A stretch of 32,153 nt of DNA from Chloroflexota bacterium (GCA_023430545.1 JAEZAF010000014.1:1-32153), one strand, 5' to 3'; counted from the first letter of the stretch, positions 17,485 through 25,853 are shown. Notes: a model not told the origin generated them from the sequence alone. A program made the numbers and translations.

Positions 17485-18864
17485 GTGATCTCTCACAGCG
17501 AAACCGCAGACCGCAATCTGGATGAAATCGTCATTGACCTGCTGGGGATAGAGGATTATCCCCGGCTTCGCACCCTGCTGGAAGACGAATACGCCCCTGA
17601 CATCGCAGACGTGCTGGAGCGCCTGAATGAAGAAGCACGCTTCTCCGTCTTCGGGCAGCTCAGCCTCGATAAAGGCGCAGAGGTGCTGGACGAACTTGGT
17701 GTCTATGCCACACGGCAGATCCTGCGCCAGCTTCCGACCGAGCGTGTGGCCGCGCTGCTGGAACACATGCCGACCGACGATGTGGTCGAGATGCTGGCCC
17801 ACGATATCCGTGATCGTCGTGATGAGATCCTGCCAGCACTGTCTGCTGAGCTGGCGACCGAAGTCCGGGAAGCACTCAATTTCCCGCCGTTCAGCGCAGG
17901 CCGTCTGATGACGCGCAAGTATGCCCGCATCAATGCCAGCATGACCGCGCAGCAGGTGCTGGCCGATGCCCGACGCCAGATCAAAACCAAGATCGAGACT
18001 CTCAACGACTTCTACGTGGTCGGGGAAAACAACCGGCTTGAAGGTGTCGTCTCACTGATCGAGATCGTCAGCGCCCCGCCGGATAAAACCGTCGATCAGA
18101 TCATGGAACGTGATGTCGTCAGCGTCACCCCCGATACCGATCAGGAAGAGGCGGCGCGTATCCTCCAGCGCTATGACTTTCTCGCGCTGCCGGTGGTCAC
18201 GGAAGATGGCCGTATGCTCGGCATCATCACCGTGGATGACGCCAGCGACGTGCTGAGCTTCGAGGCGACCGAGGATATTCTGAAATTCGGTGGTGTGACC
18301 ATCTCGAATGAAGTGCAGGATCAGCCGTACTTCACCACCCCTATTTTCCGCGTGGTGCGTCAGCGTTTTGTCTGGCTGCTGCTGCTGTTTCTGGCCGATA
18401 CCATCACCGGCAATGTGCTGCGCATTTTCGAAGGTGAACTGGCATCCGTTGTGGCGCTGTCGTTTTACATCCCGCTGCTGATCGGCACCGGCGGCAATAC
18501 CGGCGCACAGACCGTCTCGACCATCATTCGCGGCATGGCCCTCGATGAGATCCAGCAGCGCGACGCCTTCAAGGTGCTGATGCGCGAACTGCTCAGCGGC
18601 CTGATCCTCGGCACCATGCTCGGAATTGTCGGGGGACTGCGCGCCTATTCATGGGATCAGAACGCGCAGTTAGCGCTGGTGGTCGGGATTACGCTGGTGG
18701 TGGTCTGTGCGTGGTCCAATACCATCGGTTCGCTGATTCCGCTGGTGGTCAAGCGCATCGGCATCGACCCGGCAGTGGTCTCGGCACCACTGATCACGAC
18801 ACTGGTGGATGCTACCGGTCTGTTCATCTATCTGTCGATTGCGCGGGTGATGCTCGGCCTGTAG
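17485..18864 (+). CDS. mgtE: Magnesium transporter MgtE
   Basis: 459 residues with full MgtE architecture. The N-domain (about 1-130) is an Asp/Glu-rich helical repeat with LLEHMPTDDVVEML. The CBS pair (about 135-262) includes AGRLMTRKY, VVSLIEIVSA and GIITVDDASDVL. The connecting (plug) helix follows. Five transmembrane helices (about 285-459) contain the pore signature PLLIGTGGNTGAQ and, later, TTLVDATGLFIYLSIA. MgtE is a homodimeric Mg2+ channel gated by cytosolic Mg2+ bound between the N and CBS domains. The start is GTG at 17485 with GGAGGG about 10 nt upstream. It is flanked by unrelated genes, and no terminator is obvious in the 114 nt before rsmH. Confidence 0.95.
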   Translation: MISHSETADRNLDEIVIDLLGIEDYPRLRTLLEDEYAPDIADVLERLNEEARFSVFGQLSLDKGAEVLDELGVYATRQILRQLPTERVAALLEHMPTDDVVEMLAHDIRDRRDEILPALSAELATEVREALNFPPFSAGRLMTRKYARINASMTAQQVLADARRQIKTKIETLNDFYVVGENNRLEGVVSLIEIVSAPPDKTVDQIMERDVVSVTPDTDQEEAARILQRYDFLALPVVTEDGRMLGIITVDDASDVLSFEATEDILKFGGVTISNEVQDQPYFTTPIFRVVRQRFVWLLLLFLADTITGNVLRIFEGELASVVALSFYIPLLIGTGGNTGAQTVSTIIRGMALDEIQQRDAFKVLMRELLSGLILGTMLGIVGGLRAYSWDQNAQLALVVGITLVVVCAWSNTIGSLIPLVVKRIGIDPAVVSAPLITTLVDATGLFIYLSIARVMLGL

Positions 18865-18935
18865 ATTAAAATCTCACGAGTGGTACGCATTCGCTATACC
18901 ATCAGGGCTGATCCAGGGATGCGATGTTCGACACC

Positions 18936-18955
18936 CTGTTCTATAATCAGAACAG
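18936..18955. promoter_or_regulatory. Palindromic operator-like site overlapping the rsmH -10 box
   Basis: CTGTTCT (18936-18942), ATAATC, AGAACAG (18949-18955) is a perfect 7-bp inverted repeat with a 6-nt centre. The -10 hexamer TATAAT (18942-18947) sits inside it, 32 nt before the rsmH ATG. A protein bound here would block the promoter. Confidence 0.55.
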
Positions 18956-18978
18956 ATCAAACCCGGTGATGAGCTGGA

Positions 18979-19956
18979 ATGTTAGCAATTGTGACGGACG
19001 AAGTTTCCCAGCCGCAAACGGCACATGTGCCGGTCTTATTGGATGAAGTGCTGACAGCGCTTCTGCCTGACGGCCATCCGGTCGGGCAGGTGATTGACGG
19101 CACCCTCGGTGCAGGCGGTCACAGTGCCGCACTGCTTCAGGCCGGAGTCGGGCATCTGCTCGGATTCGACCTCGATCCGCAGGCGCTGGCACTGGCACGC
19201 GCTGCCCTCGCCCCATTCGGCGACCGCGCCACCATCGTCCATGACAGCTACCTGCACATGGTCCGCCACGCCGAAGCGCTCGGCTGGGATGACGGCGTTG
19301 ATGGCATCCTGCTGGACCTGGGCGTGTCATCCATGCAGTTGGATACCGCCGAGCGTGGTTTCGCCTTCATGAAGGACGGCCCGCTGGATATGCGCTTCAA
19401 TCCCACTTCATCCGACGCCACCGCCGCTGATCTGGTCAACACATGGGAAGCGGACGAACTGGCCGAGATCTTTTTCCGCTACGGTGAGGAACGCGAAAGC
19501 CGCCGCATTGCCCGTGCCATTGTCGCCGGACGCCCCTACGAGACCACGCGCCAGCTTGCCGATGTGATTGCGGCTGCCATGCCGCGCCACTTCCCGCGTA
19601 ATAAAAAAGCCAGTGTGAAGACCATCCACCCGGCAACCCGTGTATTTCAGGCCCTTCGCATCGCCGTCAATGACGAACTGCGCATCATTGAAACCGTGCT
19701 GCCGCAGGCCATCGGACTGCTGCGCCCCGGTGGACGGCTGGCAGTCATCAGCTTTCACAGTCTGGAAGACCGCATCGTAAAGCATCTCTTCCGGGAAGCC
19801 AGCACCGAGATTATCTCGCCGCCGGGGATGCAGCTTGAGGAAAAACAGGCGCTGGTCGATCTGGTCACGCGCAAGCCGGTGGAAGCCAGCGAAGCGGAGA
19901 TCGCACGCAATCCGCGCAGCCGCAGTGCCAAATTACGTGTCGTTCAGAAGCGATGA
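18979..19956 (+). CDS. rsmH: 16S rRNA (cytosine(1402)-N4)-methyltransferase
   Basis: 325 residues. RsmH (MraW) methylates N4 of C1402 in the 16S rRNA P-site using SAM and is commonly the second gene of the division/cell-wall (dcw) cluster. Motifs: HVPVLLDEVL at the N-terminus, SAM motif I DGTLGAGGHS, GFDLDPQAL, the family signature GILLDLGVSSMQLD, RGFAFMKDGPLDMR, ATRVFQALRIAVNDEL, and LAVISFHSLEDRIVKHLF near the C-terminus. Full length. The ATG at 18979 is preceded by GGTGAT. An operator-like palindrome overlaps its putative promoter. It precedes the ftsL-like gene by 12 nt; no mraZ lies upstream. Confidence 0.96.
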   Translation: MLAIVTDEVSQPQTAHVPVLLDEVLTALLPDGHPVGQVIDGTLGAGGHSAALLQAGVGHLLGFDLDPQALALARAALAPFGDRATIVHDSYLHMVRHAEALGWDDGVDGILLDLGVSSMQLDTAERGFAFMKDGPLDMRFNPTSSDATAADLVNTWEADELAEIFFRYGEERESRRIARAIVAGRPYETTRQLADVIAAAMPRHFPRNKKASVKTIHPATRVFQALRIAVNDELRIIETVLPQAIGLLRPGGRLAVISFHSLEDRIVKHLFREASTEIISPPGMQLEEKQALVDLVTRKPVEASEAEIARNPRSRSAKLRVVQKR

Positions 19957-19968
19957 GTGAATTGAGTT

Positions 19969-20529
19969 ATGAGCAGTAACCGTCCCCCCGTTCAGCCTGC
20001 CAGAGCGAAGGCCAATGTCCGTTCGCCGCAGTGGAGCACCAAACGCCCGGATGAGTCGTGGTTTCAGCACGCGCTGCGGCGCACCGGCTGGCGTCCGCGC
20101 CGTCAGGTGATCGCGGTTGGCACGCTCGGCGTCTTTATCGCGCTGATTCTCGGTGTGTTGTATCTGTCACAGGTCGCGATGGAAGCCTCACGCGGGCGTC
20201 ACATGCGCAGTATGATCGCCGAGCGTGACGAACTGGAACGCCAGAATGAGGAACTGCGTGTCGAGATCGCGGAAATGGAGAGCCTGCCGAGGCTTCAGAC
20301 ACGCGCACGCGCCCTCGGCTTTGTCGAGGCCAGTGCCAACCAGATTCGCTATATGGTCGTCGAGGGCTACACCGCCAACCGTCAGGCCACCGTCGCCCGA
20401 CAGGAAACACTCACCGAGGCCTTGCAGCTTGATTATGACGAACGCTTTGATAACTGGGTCAGCGACTTCTGGACCACGCTGCGCCTTCAGTTCGACGGCT
20501 TCAATCAGCTAAATCCGCCAGTGAACTAG
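19969..20529 (+). CDS. FtsL/DivIC-like cell division protein
   Basis: 186 residues. The layout is that of septum-formation-initiator proteins: a basic cytoplasmic N-terminus (1-46), one transmembrane helix (about 47-68, VIAVGTLGVFIALILGVLYL), a coiled coil (about 78-107, ERDELERQNEELRVEIAEME), and a conserved ARALGFVEA motif, followed by a longer C-terminal tail with two Trp residues. FtsL links the FtsQ/DivIB complex to the FtsW-FtsI synthase at the septum. Identity rests on architecture and on position between rsmH and the class B PBP, because FtsL sequences diverge quickly. The start 12 nt after rsmH suggests cotranscription. Confidence 0.82.
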   Translation: MSSNRPPVQPARAKANVRSPQWSTKRPDESWFQHALRRTGWRPRRQVIAVGTLGVFIALILGVLYLSQVAMEASRGRHMRSMIAERDELERQNEELRVEIAEMESLPRLQTRARALGFVEASANQIRYMVVEGYTANRQATVARQETLTEALQLDYDERFDNWVSDFWTTLRLQFDGFNQLNPPVN

Positions 20530-20750
20530 ATTGTCATAGACCATACGGAAAGCGTTGCGCTAATATGGGCAATCCGGACATTATTCCCAAAACTGTACCG
20601 ACACAATAGGCAGGGTATAGGGACAGGACAGGGCCTGCCCTGTCCGCCCGCAGTCAATATTCCACAGGGGGCAGACACACCCTGTCCCCAAAACGCAGAT
20701 GTAGGGGCCGGATTCTTCCGGCCCGGTAAACAAGCACGGAAGGGAAGCAG
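20530..20750. repeat. Palindrome cluster between the ftsL-like gene and the PBP gene
   Basis: Three units: GGACAGGGC-CT-GCCCTGTCC (20626-20645, forward, with TAGGGACA before it), a degenerate reverse unit ending CACCCTGTCCCCA (about 20662-20690), and GTAGGGGCCGGA-TTCT-TCCGGCCC (20701-20724). They fill most of a gap inside what is normally a compact dcw operon. GGAAGGGA just before 20751 is the ribosome-binding site of the PBP gene. Confidence 0.7.
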
Positions 20751-22550
20751 ATGCAGCAGGTTTACGGGGGAACTGTCAACGCGCCGCCCAGCCATCAGCA
20801 GGAGATGCTGCGCAGGCGGCTCCCATTTGTGATCGGGGCGATGGGCCTTGCGAGCATCATCCTGATTGTGAGGCTGATTCTCTTTCAGGCTCCACCCGAC
20901 CCGCGTGTCGCGATGGAGATCGAGCGCATCCGCGACACCAACTACTCCACCACCCGTGAGCAGATCGCCGCCCGTGGGACGATCTATGATCGCAACGGCC
21001 AGCCGCTGGCCGTCAATACCATGCTTTATCGTATCGGCATTAGCCCTCGCCTGCTTTCCAATAAGGACAGCGCCATCGAGCAGCTTTCCGCCATCCTGAA
21101 TCTCGATCCGCGAGTTGTGAGCGAAGCAGTCAACAGCGAGGCAGGGTATGTCTTCCTTGCCAATAATGTCGATCCGACCACGTGGCGGCGTATCGAGCAG
21201 TTGAATTACGGCAGCGCCATCGTCGTGGAACAGACGCCGCGCCGCTACTATCCACAGGGAGCACTCGGCAGTCAGGTGATTGGATTCGTCGGCGGCTCCG
21301 GCGCGAATTACGTCGGTTATCTCGGCGTCGAAGCCTACTATAACAACGAGCTGGCAGGCCGCACCACCCGTCAGGAGATCAGCAACATCCCGTTTGAACT
21401 GCTGCCCGATCAGCGCGTCAATCGCGGCGCGGATCTCGTCCTCACACTGGACCGTGATGTCCAGTATCTGGCGGAAAGCGAACTGGAGCAGGCGATTCAG
21501 GCCACCGGCGCGGCCCGAGGGACGATTATCGTCATGAACCCGCGTACCGGCGACGTGCTGGCGATGGCGAGTTATCCCAGCTACGACCCGAACAATTACG
21601 AACAGTACGCGGGTAACACCCGTGTGCTGCAAAACCCGGCCATCGAAGCACAGTATGAACCCGGATCGGTCTTCAAGGTGCTGACCGTCGCGGCAGCGCT
21701 CGAAAACGGCTCGATCACACCCGACTGGACCTATAACGACACCGCCGATATCACCATCGGCGGGCAGACCTATCCCAATTGGGACCGCGCCGCGCATGGC
21801 CTGATCGATGTCGAGGGGATGCTGGTTCAGTCGCTCAACGTCGGCGCGGTCAACATCGCCCTTGAGATGGGCAAGGATGATTTTTACAGGCGCATTTCCG
21901 GCTTCCGTATCGGTCAGAGTACCCGCATCGACCTCAACGGTGAAGTCAACGGTATCCTGAAAATCCCCAATATCGATCCCAACTGGAGCGAGGCCGACTT
22001 CGGCGCAAACAGCTTCGGTCAGGGTGTGGCCGTGACTCCGCTGCAAATGCTGACCGCCGTCAATGTGATCGCCAATGACGGCCTGCTGATGCAGCCGCGT
22101 GTCGTCTCGCAGATTGTGCGGGGCGGTGTCATCAGTAATCTGGAACCGAAGCTCTTCGAGCGTGTGCTGTCGCCGGAAACCGCTAATATCGTCACGGATA
22201 TGATGGTCTCGGTGGTCGAAGAAGGTCTGGACAGCGGCGCACAGCTTCAGGGTTACTCGATTGCAGGTAAAACCGGCACCGCCCAGATCCCGAATCCGAC
22301 GGGCGGCTATGAACAGGGCGACGGCACATCGATTGTGACCATGATCGGCTTCCTGCCCGCCGACGACCCCCAGATCAGCATTCTGGTGAAGCTGGATCGT
22401 CCACGCAGCGGCTATTGGGCGAGTCAGGTGGCTGCGCCGGTCTTCCGTAATCTGGCGGAAAAACTGGTGCTGATGATGGAGATCCCCACCGATGAAGTCC
22501 GGCGTGAACTGGCGGCACAGGGCGGCGTCATCAGCGGCATCGACCGCTAG
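20751..22550 (+). CDS. Class B penicillin-binding protein (FtsI/PBP2-type transpeptidase)
   Basis: 599 residues. A short cytoplasmic tail, one TM helix (about 26-44), the pedestal domain starting at RGTIYDRNGQPLA, and the transpeptidase domain with all active-site motifs: SVFK (nucleophile Ser306, Lys309), SLN (361-363) and KTGT (507-510). It cross-links septal peptidoglycan and is the target of beta-lactams. It lies after rsmH and an ftsL-like gene, the normal position of ftsI in the dcw cluster, so a division-specific role is likely. No C-terminal PASTA domain is present. The ATG at 20751 has GGAAGGGA at good spacing. The next gene is prs, not murE, so the cluster is broken here. Confidence 0.93.
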   Translation: MQQVYGGTVNAPPSHQQEMLRRRLPFVIGAMGLASIILIVRLILFQAPPDPRVAMEIERIRDTNYSTTREQIAARGTIYDRNGQPLAVNTMLYRIGISPRLLSNKDSAIEQLSAILNLDPRVVSEAVNSEAGYVFLANNVDPTTWRRIEQLNYGSAIVVEQTPRRYYPQGALGSQVIGFVGGSGANYVGYLGVEAYYNNELAGRTTRQEISNIPFELLPDQRVNRGADLVLTLDRDVQYLAESELEQAIQATGAARGTIIVMNPRTGDVLAMASYPSYDPNNYEQYAGNTRVLQNPAIEAQYEPGSVFKVLTVAAALENGSITPDWTYNDTADITIGGQTYPNWDRAAHGLIDVEGMLVQSLNVGAVNIALEMGKDDFYRRISGFRIGQSTRIDLNGEVNGILKIPNIDPNWSEADFGANSFGQGVAVTPLQMLTAVNVIANDGLLMQPRVVSQIVRGGVISNLEPKLFERVLSPETANIVTDMMVSVVEEGLDSGAQLQGYSIAGKTGTAQIPNPTGGYEQGDGTSIVTMIGFLPADDPQISILVKLDRPRSGYWASQVAAPVFRNLAEKLVLMMEIPTDEVRRELAAQGGVISGIDR

Positions 22551-22623
22551 AGGATGTTGGGATCATCACGATTGTGCTCAGACGATGGATAGACAGGCGG
22601 CCCTACAAACGCTTTAAAATGCA

Positions 22624-22650
22624 GTAGGGGAGCACCTGCGTGTGCTTCCG
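22624..22650. repeat. Variant GTAGGGG palindrome
   Basis: GTAGGGGAGCAC then CTGCG then TGTGCTTCCG. The arms GGAGCAC and GTGCTTCC pair imperfectly. It has the same head (GTAGGGG) and tail (TTCCG) logic as the other units but a different core. Confidence 0.5.
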
Positions 22651-22721
22651 AAAAATGTACGCCATACCACCATAGACTGTAAGGGATATGGCCGGGATAG
22701 GTCCTGCAAAACATACAGAAG

Positions 22722-22747
22722 GTAGGGACACGGCATGCCGTGTCCGC
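22722..22747. repeat. Perfect REP-like palindrome
   Basis: GTAGG is followed by the perfect 20-bp palindrome GGACACGGCATGCCGTGTCC (22726-22745) and GC. It is the cleanest copy of the GTAGGGACA family in the window. Confidence 0.8.
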
Positions 22748-22794
22748 TGTATTCAGTCCAAACCAGACCGATTGCGGATTTCTGCACAAGCGGC

Positions 22795-22803
22795 TGGTAT
22801 AAT
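22795..22803 (+). promoter_or_regulatory. Extended -10 promoter of prs
   Basis: TGGTATAAT, identical to the element before gyrA. TTGCGG lies 20 nt upstream of the hexamer, too far for a normal -35. The ATG is about 60 nt downstream. Confidence 0.65.
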
Positions 22804-22863
22804 TGAGACACACAGCAGAACCACGACGCGTGATTGCAGTAAATCAATGAAGGAACGATAGCA

Positions 22864-23874
22864 ATGCCAGTGATACCGGGGACGATTTACGAGGTCGACG
22901 AAGGTGGGCAGCAACCTGGGGGAATTTCCAAAATGGGATTTGGGGATATCAAACTTTTCAGCGGGTCAGCTTCAGGTGAGCTTGGAAACGAGATCTGCGC
23001 CTACCTGAACATCCGCAGTGGACACTACGAACGGACGGTATTTTCAAACGAGAACATTTTTCTGCGCCTGCAGGAAAGTGTGCGCGGTCAGGATGTCTAT
23101 CTGATTCAGACCATGAGTTCTCCAATTCACGACAATTTCATGGAGATGCTCATCATGATCGACGCCCTCAAGCGCGACTCCGCATGGCGGATCAATGTGG
23201 TGGTGCCGTATCTGTCCTACGGTCGGTCGGATAAGAAGGACCAGCCGCGTGTACCGATTACCGCCCGACTGGTCGCCAACATGATCGAGGCCGCAGGCGC
23301 GGATCGTTACATCACCATTGACCTGCACGCCGGGCAGATTCAGGGCTTCTTCAACATCCCCGGAGACGCACTGACCGCCTTCCATCTGTTGAGCGACTAT
23401 GTCGAGAGCAAGAACATCGAAGATCTCACCGTCGTCTCGACCGATCTCGGTTATGCGAAGCAGGCCCGCAACTGGGGCGAACGCCTGAACGTGCCGGTCG
23501 CCCTGGTCGAAAAGCGCCGTGTCGATAACGCCGAACAGCCGGAGCTGATGTCGATCATCGGCACGGTCGAGGGGCGCAACGTCCTGCTGGTCGATGATGA
23601 AGTCAATACCGCTGGCAGCGTGCTGAACGCCGTCAACGTGCTGCGCGAGAGCGGCGCAAAGGATATTTACCTCGCCTTCACGCATGGCTTCCTCAGCGAA
23701 AAAGCCTATCAGCGCCTCAGCACCATGAATATCAGGGAAATCATCCTGACCAACACCATCCCGCAGAAGCGCACCCTGCCCAACATGAAAATTCTGTCGG
23801 TCGCACCGCTGCTGGCGGAGGTCATCCGCCGCGCCCACGAAGGCCGCAGCGTCGGCGAACTGTTCCGCGAGTAA
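22864..23874 (+). CDS. prs: Ribose-phosphate pyrophosphokinase (PRPP synthetase)
   Basis: 336 residues. The enzyme makes PRPP from ribose 5-phosphate and ATP for nucleotide, His and Trp synthesis. Seen here: a roughly 25-residue N-terminal extension before the usual IKLFSGSAS start, FSNENIFLRLQESVRGQDVYLIQ, the ATP-binding loop in SYGRSDKKDQPRVPITARL, Mg-binding TIDLHAGQIQGFF, and the ribose-5-phosphate/PRPP loop VLLVDDEVNTAGS. The PRPP loop differs from the common VDDxIDT(A/G)GT form by Glu-Val-Asn-Thr. The ATG at 22864 has AAGGAA 9 nt upstream. It follows the PBP gene after a repeat-filled gap with its own promoter and is closed by a hairpin just after the stop. Confidence 0.94.
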   Translation: MPVIPGTIYEVDEGGQQPGGISKMGFGDIKLFSGSASGELGNEICAYLNIRSGHYERTVFSNENIFLRLQESVRGQDVYLIQTMSSPIHDNFMEMLIMIDALKRDSAWRINVVVPYLSYGRSDKKDQPRVPITARLVANMIEAAGADRYITIDLHAGQIQGFFNIPGDALTAFHLLSDYVESKNIEDLTVVSTDLGYAKQARNWGERLNVPVALVEKRRVDNAEQPELMSIIGTVEGRNVLLVDDEVNTAGSVLNAVNVLRESGAKDIYLAFTHGFLSEKAYQRLSTMNIREIILTNTIPQKRTLPNMKILSVAPLLAEVIRRAHEGRSVGELFRE

Positions 23875-23876
23875 AC

Positions 23877-23905
23877 AGACGCGCTTCCCCCTGCGGAACG
23901 CGTCT
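23877..23905 (+). terminator. Terminator after prs
   Basis: AGACGCG (23877-23883) pairs with CGCGTCT (23899-23905); an inner TTCC/GGAA pair extends the stem after one bulged base. CTTCTTT follows. It starts 3 nt after the prs stop codon. Confidence 0.75.
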
Positions 23906-23910
23906 CTTCT

Positions 23911-25287
23911 TTGAATCGCTTGATCTCACCATCACCGGATTTCACACGAAAGCACGGCGGAAGCCTGTTCCGCCGTCTCATCCGCCGGTTATGGCGATTC
24001 GTCCGCTACAGCCTGCTGTTCCTTTTTATCCTGATCTTTCTGCAATATTCGACGCTGCCCATCGGCACGACATGGTACGCCGTCTCGACCATTGTCAGCG
24101 ATCAGCAGTTTGATTATCTCGGATGGGAACTCAGCGCACTGGCCGCCAAAACCTCGCAAACCCTGTGGGGCGCCCATGCGCTGATGACCGAGGCGGACCG
24201 GTCGGCGTTTGTCCGCGACTATTTTGACGATCTGCGGCAGGCCAATTCACTCGATGCCCGGATCGACACACTCTATAGCGATCCAACGGTAAGCGATCCC
24301 GATGCGGCCAGCGCTGACCTGCGTACCGGGCGTGATGCCCTGCGCCTTAGCCTCTCCGAACGCCAGAACACCGCCGAAGCCATCCTCGAAGGTCAGGTGG
24401 CGGCGGTGCTCGTGGATGAAGGCTTCGGCACACTGGGACAGCTTCTGCCGCCGATGGCGATGCGCTTCACCCGCGTCCCCAATCTGGTGATCGTCTCACC
24501 GCGTGACAAAATCGAGATGCAGGTCTCAATCAACGTCAACGCCATGCCAGTCGAACAGCGCATCGCACTGGAACAGGCCATCGAGGACCGGCTCGATGTC
24601 TCGGCGCTGGTCGTACCGCTGGGCGGGATCGCGCTCTATCCGGCCATGATTCTGGAAACCGACAGCCTGCCCTTCGCCATCGACACCTTCGCCCATGAAT
24701 GGCTGCATCACTATTTCTTCCTGTTTCCGCTGGGGCTGGCCTATGACTTCACCGGCGAGGCACGCATCATCAACGAAACCGCCGCCGATGTCTTCGGCAC
24801 GGTCATCTGGCCGAAGGTTGTCGAGCGCTATTATCCCGAATACATCCCGATGATCCCGGAGAATCCCTTCCCCGCACCGCCCACACCCTTTGAGCGTTTC
24901 CGGCGCTGGCTGCGGGACTGGATCAATTATCTCGAAATCGCGCCGCGCACCTTTGACTTCGGCGCGGAGATGAACCAGACGCGCATCACCGTCGATACCC
25001 TGCTGGCCGCCGGAGAAGTCGAGCAGGCCGAGGCGTATATGGAAGAACGGCGGCGCTTCTTTGCCGAAAACGGCTATCTGATCCGGCGGCTGAATCAGGC
25101 TTATTTCGCCTTCTATGGCGGCTATCAGGGCGGGACCGTACCGGGAATCGGCGGCGAAGATCCCATTGGTCCAGCCGTGCAGGGGATTTACCGGGGCAGC
25201 CCATCCCTGCTGGATTATGTCCTCACGCTGCGCAGCATCACCACCCGCGAGGCCCTCATCACAGCAGCATCTACCCTCACACCCTAG
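23911..25287 (+). CDS. Membrane-anchored protein with HExxH zinc-metalloprotease motif
   Basis: 458 residues from a TTG; I do not recognise the family. A basic N-terminus (1-30) precedes one TM helix (about 32-50, YSLLFLFILIFLQY), so the bulk is probably extracytoplasmic. The motif AHEWLHHYFF places His262, Glu263 and His266 as a zinc site, and INETAADVFG supplies Glu289, 22 residues further on, a gluzincin-like spacing. A membrane-tethered peptidase is inferred; activity is unproven. The C-terminal part (about 330-458) has a helical segment and a Gly-rich stretch (YGGYQGGTVPGIGG). There is no ATG before the TM helix; the TTG at 23911 or 23920 must serve, without a clear Shine-Dalgarno. It starts just past the prs terminator, so its expression is unclear. 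Confidence 0.75.
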   Translation: MNRLISPSPDFTRKHGGSLFRRLIRRLWRFVRYSLLFLFILIFLQYSTLPIGTTWYAVSTIVSDQQFDYLGWELSALAAKTSQTLWGAHALMTEADRSAFVRDYFDDLRQANSLDARIDTLYSDPTVSDPDAASADLRTGRDALRLSLSERQNTAEAILEGQVAAVLVDEGFGTLGQLLPPMAMRFTRVPNLVIVSPRDKIEMQVSINVNAMPVEQRIALEQAIEDRLDVSALVVPLGGIALYPAMILETDSLPFAIDTFAHEWLHHYFFLFPLGLAYDFTGEARIINETAADVFGTVIWPKVVERYYPEYIPMIPENPFPAPPTPFERFRRWLRDWINYLEIAPRTFDFGAEMNQTRITVDTLLAAGEVEQAEAYMEERRRFFAENGYLIRRLNQAYFAFYGGYQGGTVPGIGGEDPIGPAVQGIYRGSPSLLDYVLTLRSITTREALITAASTLTP

Positions 25288-25415
25288 CCCCGAAGCATCC
25301 GCCGCTGGAATCTGACATATCATGCATCAGGCCAGCTTGTCGGAACATACGCCACAGACCACTCTGGCTTTTCTCTCCGAAATACGGACAAATTAGGCGT
25401 TTCACCATGCAATTT

Positions 25416-25444
25416 TGTAGGGAAGCGCTTCAGCGCGTCCGCAT
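25416..25444. repeat. Variant GTAGGGA palindrome
   Basis: GTAGGGAAGCGCT then TC then AGCGCGTCCGC; the arms match with one mismatch. Same head and tail as the GTAGGGACA family but a different core. Confidence 0.5.
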
Positions 25445-25643
25445 TAAGCTGAGGTATTCTGAGGCGGAAAAAACCCCCTTCAATCCTAACTATTTGCCTG
25501 CTTGTGCTTGACTTTTAAGACGGTATCTTCCCCCTGTACGCAGATGACGGGAAAAGCATCCGTCGCCCGCTGCGAGGGAAAGGGAATCAACCCACTCATA
25601 CACAAAAAGTCCTTCCCTCGGAGTGAGCTTGCGAGCGAGTGGG

Positions 25644-25853
25644 TAGCATTGCTTGCAATGCCGGGATGGATTTAGGATGGGGGCAGCCGTGGCCTGATAA
25701 CATTTAAAATGGCCTAACTTGGTGCATATGGGACCCAGCCTGCTGTGTCCACATGCATGCTTCCCTCGGAATGCAAACTGAGGTTGTGTAACAAACTCCG
25801 GTTGCGCAGCAGCAACTATCGCCGGGTGGTTAGCATTGCTTGCAATGCCGGGA
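25644..25853. repeat. Pair of 23-nt exact direct repeats, each palindromic
   Basis: The 23-nt unit starts TAGCATTGCTTGCAATGC and ends CGGGA; exact copies lie at 25644-25666 and 25831-25853. Each contains GCATTGC-TT-GCAATGC. Both are preceded, at different distances, by CTTCCCTCGGA, suggesting two divergent copies of a larger element. Confidence 0.7.

Larger units (their letters stand above)
22551..22863. other. 313-bp gap before prs with palindromes and a promoter
   Basis: It contains a half unit CCCTACAAACG near 22600, the variant palindrome at 22624-22650, the perfect palindrome at 22726-22745 and the prs promoter at 22795-22803. No credible coding frame is present. Confidence 0.65.

Noticed and set aside
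20526..22046. 506-codon minus-strand open frame opposite the PBP gene
   Set aside because: It is antisense to a PBP with all catalytic motifs intact, and its translation has no recognisable domain. Long antisense frames are expected in GC-rich codon usage.
23044..23838. 264-codon minus-strand frame opposite prs
   Set aside because: prs is unambiguous; this frame has no promoter, start signal or domain.
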